Assembly (NCBI GenBank): GCA_044238845.1
Contig: JBIICN010000016.1
Coordinates: 7,316-71,315, forward strand
DNA length: 64,000 bases
Reading direction: 5' to 3'
From: UBA4416 sp044238845
GTDB taxonomy: Bacteria > Bacteroidota > Bacteroidia > B-17B0 > Aurantibacillaceae
Positions 26,446 to 37,300 of this stretch are shown one piece after another. The notes under the pieces are model-generated. The model was not told where the DNA came from, searched no databases, and saw nothing but the letters and a program-made list of their open reading frames with translations. The translations under genes were made by a program, and so were the position numbers. How positions within the stretch are numbered: position 1 is the first letter of the stretch; each line of letters opens with the position of its first letter.

Positions 26446-26802
26446 TTAATTGATAAGTGAATGCCACTCTGCACCAACAATTTCATTTTTTTTAAATGTT
26501 GGTATAATCGTATCGTAGTTTTTTATACTTTCTGCATTATGCTTATTATGATAAGGGTTATAATGTACCCATTTAATGTTTTGAGGTTTTATATCAAGTA
26601 ATTGTTCTTTTAAAATATAATTTGCCAAAAACTCAAAATGTGCTTGTACAAACATGGCTGGTTTATTTTGTAATGCTTCTTTAATAAAAACAGTTGCTTC
26701 TTTTTTGAACCATCCTATTTTTTGTTTTTTAATTTCAACTTCTATATCTGTTGAAATATCAAACATTCTGTTTGTAATGGTGTATGTGTGTGTTGTTTTC
26801 AT
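26446..26802 (-). CDS. Small cytoplasmic protein in exported cluster
   Basis: This 118-residue protein has no signal peptide and no recognised family. It is notable for histidine and asparagine clusters (HYNPYHNKHNAES). Placed between the candidate immunity gene (91-bp gap) and the large exported gene (9-bp gap), it may be a second immunity protein or an orphan inserted with the toxin module. Cargo swapping would explain its short length and different composition. Confidence 0.6.
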   Translation of the reverse strand: MKTTHTYTITNRMFDISTDIEVEIKKQKIGWFKKEATVFIKEALQNKPAMFVQAHFEFLANYILKEQLLDIKPQNIKWVHYNPYHNKHNAESIKNYDTIIPTFKKNEIVGAEWHSLIN

Positions 26803-26852
26803 GTTATTCGTTTTAATATTTTACTTTTGTTCTTGTTTCATCTTTTTACTTT

Positions 26853-26891
26853 ACGTCCGAAGGATTACAAATCCAGCGGAGCGGGTACTTC
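26853..26891. repeat. Possible dispersed repeat after the candidate immunity gene
   Basis: A GC-richer stretch directly following the minus-strand stop at 26894 contains the short palindrome GGATTACAAATCC (26862-26874) and GCGGAGCGGG. It resembles dispersed Bacteroidota palindromes but is too short for a firm call. Confidence 0.3.
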
Positions 26892-26893
26892 AC

Positions 26894-27349
26894 TCAACCA
26901 TAATAATTAATTTTTTCCTCTAATTGGGATTTTATTAAAATAAATTCTTCTCCTGTAATATTTTTATTGATTGTTGTTTTCATCTTAGCCTCACATAGCA
27001 AAAGACATAATTTGTAAAAATCTTTTTTTAGTACCGTATTCTCAATATCTATATAGTAAATTCTTACCTCATCTTCTTTTATTTCCTTATTCTCGTAATC
27101 AGCTGGTTGATAGCCAAAAATCAAACTATAATGTTCTCTTGAAAAATACGTTTCAGAAATAACAGATTCAAAGAAATCATGTAGCTGATTATCTCTTATT
27201 GCTCCAAATATTTCAGCCGCATCTCCATACTTTAAAGATGTACCATCTATATAAATTATATTGTGATCAATATTTTGCATAGGGTTAACTTTATTTACTA
27301 TGCCATACGTGCTATTTTCCGAAAGGAATTTCAATTCTTTATCCACCAT
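26894..27349 (-). CDS. Candidate immunity protein for the adjacent toxin
   Basis: This 151-residue acidic soluble protein has no signal peptide and no family I recognise. Its start (27349) overlaps the end of the upstream 842-residue exported gene by 19 bp. A small acidic gene directly following a polymorphic toxin gene is the standard position for its immunity partner. Features include MQNIDHNIIYIDGTSLKYGD and a helical C-terminus. The immunity role rests on position and size only. Confidence 0.65.
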   Translation of the reverse strand: MVDKELKFLSENSTYGIVNKVNPMQNIDHNIIYIDGTSLKYGDAAEIFGAIRDNQLHDFFESVISETYFSREHYSLIFGYQPADYENKEIKEDEVRIYYIDIENTVLKKDFYKLCLLLCEAKMKTTINKNITGEEFILIKSQLEEKINYYG

Positions 27350-29859
27350 GTACTTATAATTTTTTCTCCATTTAATTCTTTATAATAACCACTAATTGTT
27401 CTACCATTAGCTATTCCCTCAAAAGTTCTTGGACCATTAATGTCAATTTTTGTCAGATTGTCTATTGCATCCTTAAAGGATTTGTAACCTAAATCTTTCA
27501 TTAATGCTTCAGGATAAATTGCAGGGTCATAAACTGTTTTTATTGCAGTAGCACCATTACCTACATAATCACCAGGTATAGGATTTCCTTGATTATCTAA
27601 TTTTAATGTTTTATACTCAATGTTTTTTATTCCATTCACGCCACTTGGAGTAGAACTTACAATTTCTATTCTACCACCATTGTTCGTCAATTGCGTATTA
27701 AAATTAACTTCGTTATGACATCCTACTAAACTATTGCTGTTGAATGTAGGTTTCCCTGCACCATTTAATGTTATATCATCTACATGTTTAAATGCATCAT
27801 CAAGTGTGGAAGTATTGATTTTAAAGCCATTTCTAATATACTCAGCAAAGTTACCCGCTGTATTAACAATCCCACTCGCATCAATCCCTTTCTTTTTTAA
27901 ATAGAGATATAGCTGTTTTATTTTGGTAGGTATAGTTTTGCCAGCTGCTACGGCACTATTATATAGAGTTATAAAGTTTTGCCCAGTTTGTTTGGTTATA
28001 CGTTTTGCAGTACCATTTTTTACCGAGGTATTTATTTTTGTAATGATTTTGCCAGTACCACCAATAATATTTGCCATATCCCAATACAGCATAATATTAT
28101 CATATTCTTGTTTTAAAGCTAGTAAATCAGGGTCGTTACTAACATTAACCACTAAATTACCACCTGCACTAAAAAGCTGGCTTGCTTCATACAAGGCCAT
28201 TACCAGTTTGCGAGAATTAATGGCTTGTTTTATGGCTCCTGGTCCTGCAATTAAGGTTACAGCATCAAACGCTAAAGATACAGCCTGTATAGAATTACTG
28301 TTGAAGTTTTTATCATCACAATATTTTAAAATAACAGCAGGGGCAATCATTTCATCATCTTTTGCCGCGCCAGCTTCTTCAATCATGGAAAGCTCACTAC
28401 AATTTGTAAAATAAATTAAATCAAAAATCTTTAAGTCATTTATTGGATCAATTGGTTCCCATGTTATAGTTGCACAATCATCAGTATTAAATAAACATGC
28501 AACATCAGGATAATCGGCACTTGCAACTTTTCTATCAATCAGTAAACTACCATCGTTATTCAAATCTACATCGTAGTTTATACGGCCAGTCATACTCCAA
28601 GAACGACTTGGTATTAAATCTGTTGAGTAGTACACAATAGTTCTAAGCTCCTTTTCGCTTACACCCATGTACTTATCAAGCAAATCTTCGCTTGTTTTAA
28701 AGTGATTTAAAATGATAGCTATTAGTTTAGTATAGTTGTCTCCGCCTACTGTGCCATCATCTATTCTACTTATTAATTTTACAAGGAGAGCCTTATCGTC
28801 TTTATCTCCATTATATAAGGTACTATTTTTTACAGTACTTTGTCCTGCTAAACCAGTATAAAATTGAACTAATTCGTTTTTATTTATATATCTAGTTAAT
28901 TTTAAGGCATAGCCTTCTTCGTTATTATTAATAATAGTTATGCTACCTCCCATCGAATAACCAGCATAAACACTTAAACAATGAAGCCGTTCTGCTACAG
29001 ATAGAGTGTAATAATCTGTAGATGTAAAGTTTTGTAAAATAGCAGTTATTCCCTCAGAGGTATACGTATTTAAAATTTGAGCTTTTAATGGCGCATTTTT
29101 ATAGGCTTGTTCAAATGCGGAAACATAATCTTCAACTAGTGTTTCTCGTAAATTATATCTCTTATCTTTTGATGAAATTAAGTACTGCTTTAAATAATCA
29201 TATGTTTCAGTAAAATAAGTTGGAGGTGTTTGGTTTGCTGGCGTATTAGAATGAGAAAACCAAGTATAGGCACTTTGTGGCTTTTCATTTTTTTGAAACA
29301 CCATTCTATACCTACCTAATGAAATGAGATAGTAAAATTTTGTTTTATCTACATTTAAACTGTTTTCTATTTCTGTTGTAATGATATTGTGTAAATCTTT
29401 ACAATCTTTAATAGTAGAGTTTTCGTTGTAAAATTTCCCTGTATTAAATACATCTTCAACAGTTAATCCATCAGGAGGCGTTGCTTGCACTACAACATCA
29501 AAATAACTAATTAATAATAAATAGCATTGTTTGGTGTTATTTGAATTTACATATAATTGCTGTAATCTATTGTTTAACGATTGTTCTTTGGTTGGATTGT
29601 TTATGAATTTTTCTGTGGTTAAAATTTCATGATTTATTAAATGATCATTTGAACCAAGATTAATAATAAAGTTTAGTTTATCATATTCTTTGTTTTTAAT
29701 ATGCTCTTCATTCTCTAGTTGTAGTTGTTTAAACTTAGCTGAACCTTCTGCAACTAATTTTTCAACTATTGAGTCATTAAATTTTAATAGAGCAAAAGCT
29801 GTATTAAAGCCTAACAACAATAATAGAGTATACAATATGTTTTTTAAATACCTATTCAT
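27331..29859 (-). CDS. Exported polymorphic-toxin-like protein with EndoU/CdiA-like C-terminus
   Basis: This 842-residue protein has an N-terminal signal (MNRYLKNILYTLLLLLGFNTAFA) and a long helical body of unknown fold. A hydrophobic glycine/alanine stretch (VSLAFDAVTLIAGPGAIKQA) precedes the final 130 residues. Those carry GCHNEVNFNTQL, RIEIVSSTP, NIEYKTLKLDNQGNPIPGDY, IKTVYDP and RTISGYYKELNGE. This resembles the EndoU-like nuclease ends of CdiA-type toxins as I remember them, but catalytic residues were not verified. It overlaps the TANFOR gene upstream by 8 bp and a candidate immunity gene downstream by 19 bp. The C-terminal domain is the likely toxin. Confidence 0.75.
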   Translation of the reverse strand: MNRYLKNILYTLLLLLGFNTAFALLKFNDSIVEKLVAEGSAKFKQLQLENEEHIKNKEYDKLNFIINLGSNDHLINHEILTTEKFINNPTKEQSLNNRLQQLYVNSNNTKQCYLLLISYFDVVVQATPPDGLTVEDVFNTGKFYNENSTIKDCKDLHNIITTEIENSLNVDKTKFYYLISLGRYRMVFQKNEKPQSAYTWFSHSNTPANQTPPTYFTETYDYLKQYLISSKDKRYNLRETLVEDYVSAFEQAYKNAPLKAQILNTYTSEGITAILQNFTSTDYYTLSVAERLHCLSVYAGYSMGGSITIINNNEEGYALKLTRYINKNELVQFYTGLAGQSTVKNSTLYNGDKDDKALLVKLISRIDDGTVGGDNYTKLIAIILNHFKTSEDLLDKYMGVSEKELRTIVYYSTDLIPSRSWSMTGRINYDVDLNNDGSLLIDRKVASADYPDVACLFNTDDCATITWEPIDPINDLKIFDLIYFTNCSELSMIEEAGAAKDDEMIAPAVILKYCDDKNFNSNSIQAVSLAFDAVTLIAGPGAIKQAINSRKLVMALYEASQLFSAGGNLVVNVSNDPDLLALKQEYDNIMLYWDMANIIGGTGKIITKINTSVKNGTAKRITKQTGQNFITLYNSAVAAGKTIPTKIKQLYLYLKKKGIDASGIVNTAGNFAEYIRNGFKINTSTLDDAFKHVDDITLNGAGKPTFNSNSLVGCHNEVNFNTQLTNNGGRIEIVSSTPSGVNGIKNIEYKTLKLDNQGNPIPGDYVGNGATAIKTVYDPAIYPEALMKDLGYKSFKDAIDNLTKIDINGPRTFEGIANGRTISGYYKELNGEKIISTWWIKN

Positions 29860-32059
29860 GAATCATTCTCTTTTTAACTACACGTTTAATTAATTCAATA
29901 ATACCTTGTGTTTTCACATCAGCAGCAATTTGCTGATGTGTTTTATTAGCCTGTTTTTGTTGTTGCACATAGGCTTTATAAGTTAAGGAGCCTACATATA
30001 AATAATTGCCAATAAAATTTAATTGAGCATCTGTTACAGCATCCTGCGAAAATAAATTTGCAATAGCTGAAACATAATAGTTTTCGTCTGCTTCTTTTAA
30101 TGCTATGTTTTTTTGTAAGGTTGTATTTGATGTAGCATTTGTTTCTTCTATAAAGCCTATAAATCCTTCGTCAGAACTTGTGGTAGGTGCATTGCCTGTT
30201 ATATTAGCTTGTTGGCGTTGTGCATCTATTACTGTTTGTAATTCCTGTTGTTTTTGAATTCGGGTGCTTTTTAAATTATTGACAATGGTCGATGTATTTT
30301 CAACTCTTAATAAACCCATTGCTAATTTTAATATATCCAACTCATCAGGAGTTAGTGGCTGGCTTGAACCTGGTAAAATCATTCCTCCATTAACAGGAGT
30401 AACCGAACCATCACTGTTTACTATCCATTGGTTACCATTAGCATCTGTAATTAATAAACCTCCGTTTGTGTCGTTTGGTATAACAGTTGTTTGCCCGTTA
30501 CAATCTGTTATTACAACTTGATTGTTAGTGTTTACATAAATACTATCTATACAGCCATTGTATACATAACTATCATCGTACACATATTCGTTATTATCGT
30601 TATGTTGCTGCAACCATTTATCAACGCCTTTAGTAATAGCATCAATATTACCAGCAACTACTACATAGTTATTGTTTACAGTTAGGTTTGTAAAATTACC
30701 CGCAATTCCTAAACCTCCAAAAGGTAATAATACCCTTCCTTGCCCTGTGTACTGCCCATTATTACTTTGTGTATTTTGTAAACTCGTTACAATGACTTCA
30801 AATTGTCCAATTTCCCATATTGAACCAACAGTAGCTTTTGTTAATGGTTGAAAGTTTTGCATACTTGGAGGTGGTGCAACATCTTCACAATTTATGATTG
30901 GTGTAGGTGGAGTTCTAAAAGCAACTGTATTGCTCCACTGTCCTGTATAACCATCATTAGTGCTTCCGTTAACACGAGCTTCATAGTCTGTTTCAGGCTC
31001 TAAATCAAATACTTTTGTATGCACGTTGGTTGTATTTACTGGCATCCAGTTCCAATTACCATTTGCTTTGCGATACTCTAAATGATAGTTAGTAAATATG
31101 GGAATAGAATCCCATGCTAATTTTGCAGAACGATGTGTTAATGGCGTTGCTCCTAAAAATATATCTAAGTTACCCATACCGTCATATTTTGTCCCCCAAT
31201 TAAATGTACATATTTGACTATATCCATTATTTTTAAATAAATCTCTACCACTTATGTCAATCGCTTTTACTCGCCATACATATTGCATACCTGCAATTAA
31301 TGGCGTTTCGGTAATGCCGTAATTAAAAAATGGTGTGTTAACGGTTGTAGTAAATACGGGTGGTAAAGTTTGAATAATATTATTTGGGTTTTGTCCTTCT
31401 GGTCGCACTTCGTATAAACTAAATTCATACTCTGTATTTGCTGCTGAATTTGGTGACGCCATGTTCATGGGTGTCCAACTGAATAAAATATTTTGAGGAT
31501 TGGTAATAGTAACGGTACTACTGCAAATAGGCGAATTTAAAAACGGAGGATCGCTTAAAACCATCCATCCCATTGCACAACTTTCGTTACTTACTTTTAT
31601 TTGTGTTGGATTATTATTGTCGTATGCCGTTATACAAATTTTGTAATAACCTTCGGGTAATACTTTTCTTAGGTCGTATTGTGATTTACTAATTCCTAAA
31701 AAATCTAAATTATTTGAATTTAATAATCCAGCTAAATCGCTTCCACTTAATTGTAATGGTTGTCCTGGTATCAAACTAAATGCATCCGAATAATAAAATG
31801 GTTTACTTTGTATTGTAATGCCTTGCCCGTCGAGTTTAATTTTTAATTTAACATCATAAACTGGGTTTGAAAAATCGGTTAAGTATATTAATACTTTAAA
31901 GTTTTCGTTACCAGGGGTAGAGTAATCTGACAAATAACCGCTAAAAGGTGGTGTTAATTGTGTAGTAACTTGCACAGGATATGTTTGAGCTACAGCTTGA
32001 AATTTGCAAATACATAATTGCAAAACTGATATTAAAAATATTTTATATAATGTTTTCAA
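29852..32059 (-). CDS. TANFOR-domain exported protein with FN3-like modules
   Basis: A signal peptide ends at AVAQ near residue 25. The following 250 residues carry the TANFOR-type pattern: LTPPFSGYLSDYSTPGNENF, FYYSDAFSLIPGQPLQLSG, LPEGYYKICITAYD and SESCAMGWMVL-like segments. FN3-like modules (YEFSLYEVRPEGQ, AKLAWDSIPIFTNYHLEYRK) come next. The C-terminus is helical, with no T9SS tag. It lies between an outer-membrane barrel and the toxin-like gene, overlapping the latter by 8 bp, so expression is coupled. The function of TANFOR proteins is not established to my knowledge. Confidence 0.75.
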   Translation of the reverse strand: MKTLYKIFLISVLQLCICKFQAVAQTYPVQVTTQLTPPFSGYLSDYSTPGNENFKVLIYLTDFSNPVYDVKLKIKLDGQGITIQSKPFYYSDAFSLIPGQPLQLSGSDLAGLLNSNNLDFLGISKSQYDLRKVLPEGYYKICITAYDNNNPTQIKVSNESCAMGWMVLSDPPFLNSPICSSTVTITNPQNILFSWTPMNMASPNSAANTEYEFSLYEVRPEGQNPNNIIQTLPPVFTTTVNTPFFNYGITETPLIAGMQYVWRVKAIDISGRDLFKNNGYSQICTFNWGTKYDGMGNLDIFLGATPLTHRSAKLAWDSIPIFTNYHLEYRKANGNWNWMPVNTTNVHTKVFDLEPETDYEARVNGSTNDGYTGQWSNTVAFRTPPTPIINCEDVAPPPSMQNFQPLTKATVGSIWEIGQFEVIVTSLQNTQSNNGQYTGQGRVLLPFGGLGIAGNFTNLTVNNNYVVVAGNIDAITKGVDKWLQQHNDNNEYVYDDSYVYNGCIDSIYVNTNNQVVITDCNGQTTVIPNDTNGGLLITDANGNQWIVNSDGSVTPVNGGMILPGSSQPLTPDELDILKLAMGLLRVENTSTIVNNLKSTRIQKQQELQTVIDAQRQQANITGNAPTTSSDEGFIGFIEETNATSNTTLQKNIALKEADENYYVSAIANLFSQDAVTDAQLNFIGNYLYVGSLTYKAYVQQQKQANKTHQQIAADVKTQGIIELIKRVVKKRMIHE

Positions 32060-32079
32060 ATGGTGCTAGTATCTTATTC

Positions 32080-33780
32080 TTAAAAGGTATATCCTAAATT
32101 AAGTGTTGCCGTTAATTCATTAAATGTTTTTACTTGCTGTGCTGTTGCCAATTTATTGATGTAAGCACAATTTAAGCTTATAGTTGGTTTGCCAAACTTT
32201 TCGTTTTTTAATTTAGGATTATATGCTAAGCTAAAACGACTATTAATAACTTTACTATTTGCAATGCCATTGTTTATTACTTGATTGTAACCACCGCCTA
32301 GAGTTAGCCGTACTTTGTTTTTTGCTATGTTTTGGCTAATACTAAGATTGGGGCCAAAATAAATATTTTTAATTTTTTGAATGTAGCTTTGATTGTAGTT
32401 AAAACTTAAAGAAGCTGTTGTTTTGGTTGGAGTCCATGCAAAACTGTAACCTAAATTACCATTGATTAATTGGGAAGGTATATTAGCCACATTGCCTGTT
32501 TTATCACCAGTAGTTTGATAATTTGCCGCAAGCATAATTCCTTGTTTAGCTTTCTTTTTACCAAAGTTATAATTGGCGCTTGCCATTGCATTTTGTGTTA
32601 ATTGATAAAAATTTAAAGTATCAGCCGCTGTTTTAATATAGTATGGGTCGGAAATCGGACGAACATTAGTATAGGTAGAGAAGTTAGAATATGAACCAGA
32701 AAAATTCCATTTGGTATTAGGAGAATAGGTAATATTAAGTGAACCAACCCAGCGTTTAGTTGTACTTAATTTACTTTTGTCTAAATTATTTTTTTGTAAA
32801 CCTGTGTTAGTAGCAATATTTACTTTGTTTTTTAATAGCCTCCATGCGGTTGATATAGTATAGTTTTCTAAATCATTATTAAAAAAGTAAGCACCTAATG
32901 TTTTATAATCAGGGTCTACGTGCTCATAATTAAAACCAACATTAAAAATTTTATGAGTATAACTTAATGAACCTTTATAAGCACTAAAAAATTGCGTATT
33001 CCCGTTTTCATTAAAAATAATTGGAATTTTGTTTTTAGTATTTGTATTTGTTTCGGGAGATGCTAATAAATTTTTATTTAAACCAGACAAGGCATACTCC
33101 CCTTCAATAGTCCAACTTTTGGCTAATTTAACCTTACCTAAAGCACTAATAACCGTATTGGATTGAGGTGTTATTTGTGTAACAGGCGGAGCAAATGGAA
33201 TTGACTTAATATCATCTTTAGCTGTAAAATATATTAAGTGTACACCAAAAATATCGCCATCATAGCCAACTTTTGCACCATAACCCATTCGTTTATAACT
33301 CATTTCGTTATCACTTTCATTCACTATATCATAGGCTACAGCTTTTTTTAATCGCCCGTACATGGCTGCTATTTTCCATTTTTTAGGAGTTAACTCTACA
33401 CCACCACCTAAAAAAATATGCCCTGCTAAGGTATAGTTAGAAAATGTCATACTATTAAACCCAGCATACGCCTTTACCCATTTGTAAGTAGGTGTGCAAT
33501 TAGTCATATTAAATGGTTGTGTAAATTTGCCTTGATTGTTACTGTAACTATAATTAAAGGGCAAACTCACATCTAAAATATTTACTGTTAAATTTCCATT
33601 GGCATACCAAGTAAAAGGATCTCTGCGAGCGCCTATGCCATTTGCATTATAAAAAATAGAATTAAAATTTAATCCACCATGAACAGTTATCATATCCTTT
33701 TTCCCAATTTTATCTAAATTTTGGGCATGAGTTATCAATGCTGTAAAACAAATTGATATAACAATCAGGAACTTAAACAT
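32080..33780 (-). CDS. Outer-membrane beta-barrel protein
   Basis: A signal peptide (MFKFLIVISICFTALITHAQ) precedes 566 residues with regular alternation of hydrophobic and polar residues. Many aromatic-ended strands are present, for example WKIAAMYGRLKKAVAYD, and the final LTATLNLGYTF ends in phenylalanine. This is the signature of an outer-membrane barrel. It sits between a lipoprotein gene (8-bp gap) and the TANFOR gene (20-bp gap). A role in export or anchoring of cluster products is possible; a simple porin is an alternative. Confidence 0.75.
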   Translation of the reverse strand: MFKFLIVISICFTALITHAQNLDKIGKKDMITVHGGLNFNSIFYNANGIGARRDPFTWYANGNLTVNILDVSLPFNYSYSNNQGKFTQPFNMTNCTPTYKWVKAYAGFNSMTFSNYTLAGHIFLGGGVELTPKKWKIAAMYGRLKKAVAYDIVNESDNEMSYKRMGYGAKVGYDGDIFGVHLIYFTAKDDIKSIPFAPPVTQITPQSNTVISALGKVKLAKSWTIEGEYALSGLNKNLLASPETNTNTKNKIPIIFNENGNTQFFSAYKGSLSYTHKIFNVGFNYEHVDPDYKTLGAYFFNNDLENYTISTAWRLLKNKVNIATNTGLQKNNLDKSKLSTTKRWVGSLNITYSPNTKWNFSGSYSNFSTYTNVRPISDPYYIKTAADTLNFYQLTQNAMASANYNFGKKKAKQGIMLAANYQTTGDKTGNVANIPSQLINGNLGYSFAWTPTKTTASLSFNYNQSYIQKIKNIYFGPNLSISQNIAKNKVRLTLGGGYNQVINNGIANSKVINSRFSLAYNPKLKNEKFGKPTISLNCAYINKLATAQQVKTFNELTATLNLGYTF

Positions 33781-33788
33781 TAAAAATA

Positions 33789-34346
33789 CTATGGGTGTTT
33801 AACTTTAAAGCTACCTAGTTTTATTTTATGAGAAACACCATTGATTGTATCGGTGCTAAAACAGAAGTTACCTGAAAATTTATCAGGATGATAGGGGCTA
33901 GTAGATAAAGTTAAAGAGTTTAATTTAATTAATCCTTTTTTTGAATGATATACTACATTATTATATTTATAAGCCATGTATGCAGTAGTTGTGCTGTCAC
34001 CAATATTTGAATTTGCCCCATTACCTAATTTATAATAAACAGTTAATTCAGGTGAACCTAAAACAAATGTATTTTTGCCTTTAAGAATAACAAGACAATT
34101 AGGATTTGGATAAGTACCAATAACGGTATCCCACAAAGTAGAAGCAACAAAACTAACTGAATCATCAATTGTCGCTTTAAAATGAATTAGTGTGTCAGCT
34201 AAAACAGAATCTTTAACACAATAAGGACAAGTTGTGCAGATTGGTGTAACTGGTGTAACAGGAGTTGGCTCTGTTGTTTTATCTTCTTTTTTACAAGCGT
34301 AAAATATACCTGTAAGCATTACTAAAATGAGGGCTGTTTTTTTCAT
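33789..34346 (-). CDS. Lipoprotein of unknown function
   Basis: The start MKKTALILVMLTGIFYACKK is a lipoprotein signal with cysteine 18 as the lipidated residue, followed by a proline/threonine linker and CTTCPYC. The remaining 140 residues look like a beta-sandwich. It lies 27 bp after the large adhesin gene and 8 bp before the barrel gene, indicating one operon. It would be anchored in the outer membrane beside the barrel. No family was recognised. Confidence 0.7.
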   Translation of the reverse strand: MKKTALILVMLTGIFYACKKEDKTTEPTPVTPVTPICTTCPYCVKDSVLADTLIHFKATIDDSVSFVASTLWDTVIGTYPNPNCLVILKGKNTFVLGSPELTVYYKLGNGANSNIGDSTTTAYMAYKYNNVVYHSKKGLIKLNSLTLSTSPYHPDKFSGNFCFSTDTINGVSHKIKLGSFKVKHP

Positions 34347-34373
34347 AGAGAGGCTGTTTTTTTATTTAAAAAT

Positions 34374-37300
34374 TTATTGAGAAATGATAAATGGTTTTTG
34401 TTTGGCGTCGTATTCTGCTACAACTTTTAAAATGTATGACCCAGGTGTAGCAGGAGACATATTAATTAACTGATTAAAATAGAGACTTTCAGTAATAGTT
34501 TGCCTATACTTTTCAATACCGCTAGCGTCATAAATTAAAATAGCAAAAGTTTGTTTTTTGTACAATTTTACTTCTAAATTAAATTGACCTGAATTTGGAT
34601 TAGGATAAAGTGTTACACTTTCAATACCATTATTATTAAAGCTATTTGCCAAAGTGGTATCAATACTTCCAATATGAACTGACTTTGTTTTAATCATTTC
34701 GCAAGTACCAAAAAAGGCTTTTAAATTTATAACAAATGTACCAGTATCACTATTTACAATTATAGGCGAAAATGGATTAGAGTTATTAATGATAGTGCAT
34801 GTTGGAGGAAATGACCACTGAACAGAATCAGGACGAGGATTACTAATATCAACCACCACAAACGTATCTGTTTTAAACATATTAGTTGTAATTAAAAAAT
34901 TAGGTTCTGGGCGCAAGCTACTATTATCAATAGTTACTGTTGATGATTTTGCACAACCTAAATTATCTTTAATATTAATGGTGTATGTATCTAATACTAA
35001 ATTAGGGAAAACGTTTGATGTTTGAAATGAACCAGAACCCACCGCAAATTGATAAGGAGGAATGCCTCCATAAGGATACATTTGAATTTGACCAAATGGA
35101 GAATTTGGGTCGCACGGTAAAAATGTTTTTGAAGAATCTTGAATTGGAGCTGGAACAATAACAATCACTGTATCTTTGCCTATACAACCAGCGTTATCTG
35201 ATATTGTAACTATATAAGATGTCGTGTCGTTAGGAGTTACAATAGTTGAATTTGAATTACCACCATTACTCCATGTATAATTAAAATTAGGAGTGCCTCC
35301 AATTGGACTTGCATTAAGGTTAGCTGAACTGCCAAAACATATAGTAGTATCATTTCCTGCATTGATAACCAAATTAGGCTGATAATTTAAATTCACATAT
35401 TTAATTGATTGGCAACCTGTAATAGTATCTAATGCTGTGAAAGTATAGGTGCCAGGTGTGAATACAGTTGCTGGATTTACAGAATTAAAACCTGAAACTC
35501 CGTCCCATGATAAAACATATTTATTAGCAGGAATAGTAGATCCATTTAATATAGTAGAAGGATAGGAACAATTAACTTGAAAATTATTGGCAAAAGGAAC
35601 TATATACGGCTTAGTAGAATCTATTGATACTTTAATAATTTTGTTAATCATACAACCGTTAAATGTATTTTTAATAGTAGTTGTATAAAATCCTTGATTG
35701 GTTATTGTAGCCGGATTAGAGGATGTATAACCTCCAGTACCAGTCCAATTAATGGTAACAGGGCTTGATGTAGAATTGGCATTTAAGGAATAAGATAAAA
35801 TAGAACAGGATAATTGAACAGAATCAACATTGGTTGTTATAGTTGGTTTTATTGTATCCACAATTACCGTCATATTTCTGCTTCTTGAACAACCATTGGT
35901 TACATCCACTGCATTTAAAGTATAAGAGCCTGCATTAGTTACAAAACTTGGATTTGGTAATGTTGCTCCAATAGGAGGCGTCCATGTAAAAGTAGTATTA
36001 ACCGATGGGGAAGTTGCATTTAGAGTGACTTGATTTGTATCGCAAGTAAGATATTTATTTGATGGGAGCGGATTTATAATTGGTTTTGCCGTATCTGCTA
36101 ATACAGTGTAATTAAAATAAGATTTACAGCCATTCACTGTATCACTAGCCATTAAAGTGTAAGTGTTAGGTATTGTAACGGTAGTTGGATTTGAACTATT
36201 AATAGGTAATCCAGAACCATTCCAGTACAATTTAGCTTTAGAAACACTACTAATTCCATTAATAGAGGCACTTGTTGAAATACAACTTATTTTTGCACCC
36301 ACAGTACTAACACCTAAGCCAAATGTTGGGTGCACTGTATCGAGTAATAGTGTAATATTATTACTGCTTTTACAGCCGTTACTAGGATTTGTAACTTCTA
36401 AACTATAAGTCATGTTATTTACAGGGACAGTAGGACTAGTTGTGCTAATAATAACAGGATTATTTGAAGTAAATCCATTACTATTTGCCCAAGTATAGAT
36501 AACCCCTGCTGTAGAAGAACTTGCGTTTAAGTTTACAGAAGGGTTTGAACAACACAATCTTGTATTAGTAATAACTGGCATTACTAAATTTGGTTTTATT
36601 GTATCTACAGTAACATAAGCTGTATCTCTCCACGAACATCCCGTTGCGGTAATGGTACTTGACAATACATAGTTACCCTGAGGCTTGTTGACTAATGTTT
36701 CGCTAAGGTTTTGGCTATAAAAGGAAGGCCCAGTCCATTCATTATTATTGCCAGATGCAGCACCATTAATAGTAGCAACTCTATTATTAGAACAATTTAA
36801 AACTGTATCTCGACCTGCGTTAACAGACGGTAAAGGATGGACAGTAATAGGAGTTGTTACTTTTCTAACTGCTGAATTACAATTAGAAATTAATTGAACA
36901 GATAAAGTACCCGAAGTAGCTGAATTAGAAAAATCTATACTTACAGAATTATTATTTTGAGTAATTGTTGCACCTGTTCCTGAATATGTCCATAAATAAG
37001 AATCAACGTAATTAGTAAAAGGTATGGAGTAACTTACATTTTTTGTACCAGCACATAATGTGGCAGTACTTGTAGCAAAGCTTACGGGGAGTTTGGGACG
37101 CAAACAATAACTTTTAAGTTTCCAAAATGCAGCGCCATCATAGCCTGTGTAGTTACCTCCACAAGCTGAGCAGCTTCGTGTTGCAATACTGGCATTAAGG
37201 ACATTGTTTGAGATAGAAAAACCTATTGGAAATTCATATGGTCCAGGCGAAGAATAAAAATCAGGAAAAATATAAGTCCCTGATATTGCAAAACACAAAG

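Noticed and set aside
23553..28414. Plus-strand frames opposite the exported cluster
   Set aside because: They are antisense shadows of large genes with signal peptides and coherent domain structure.
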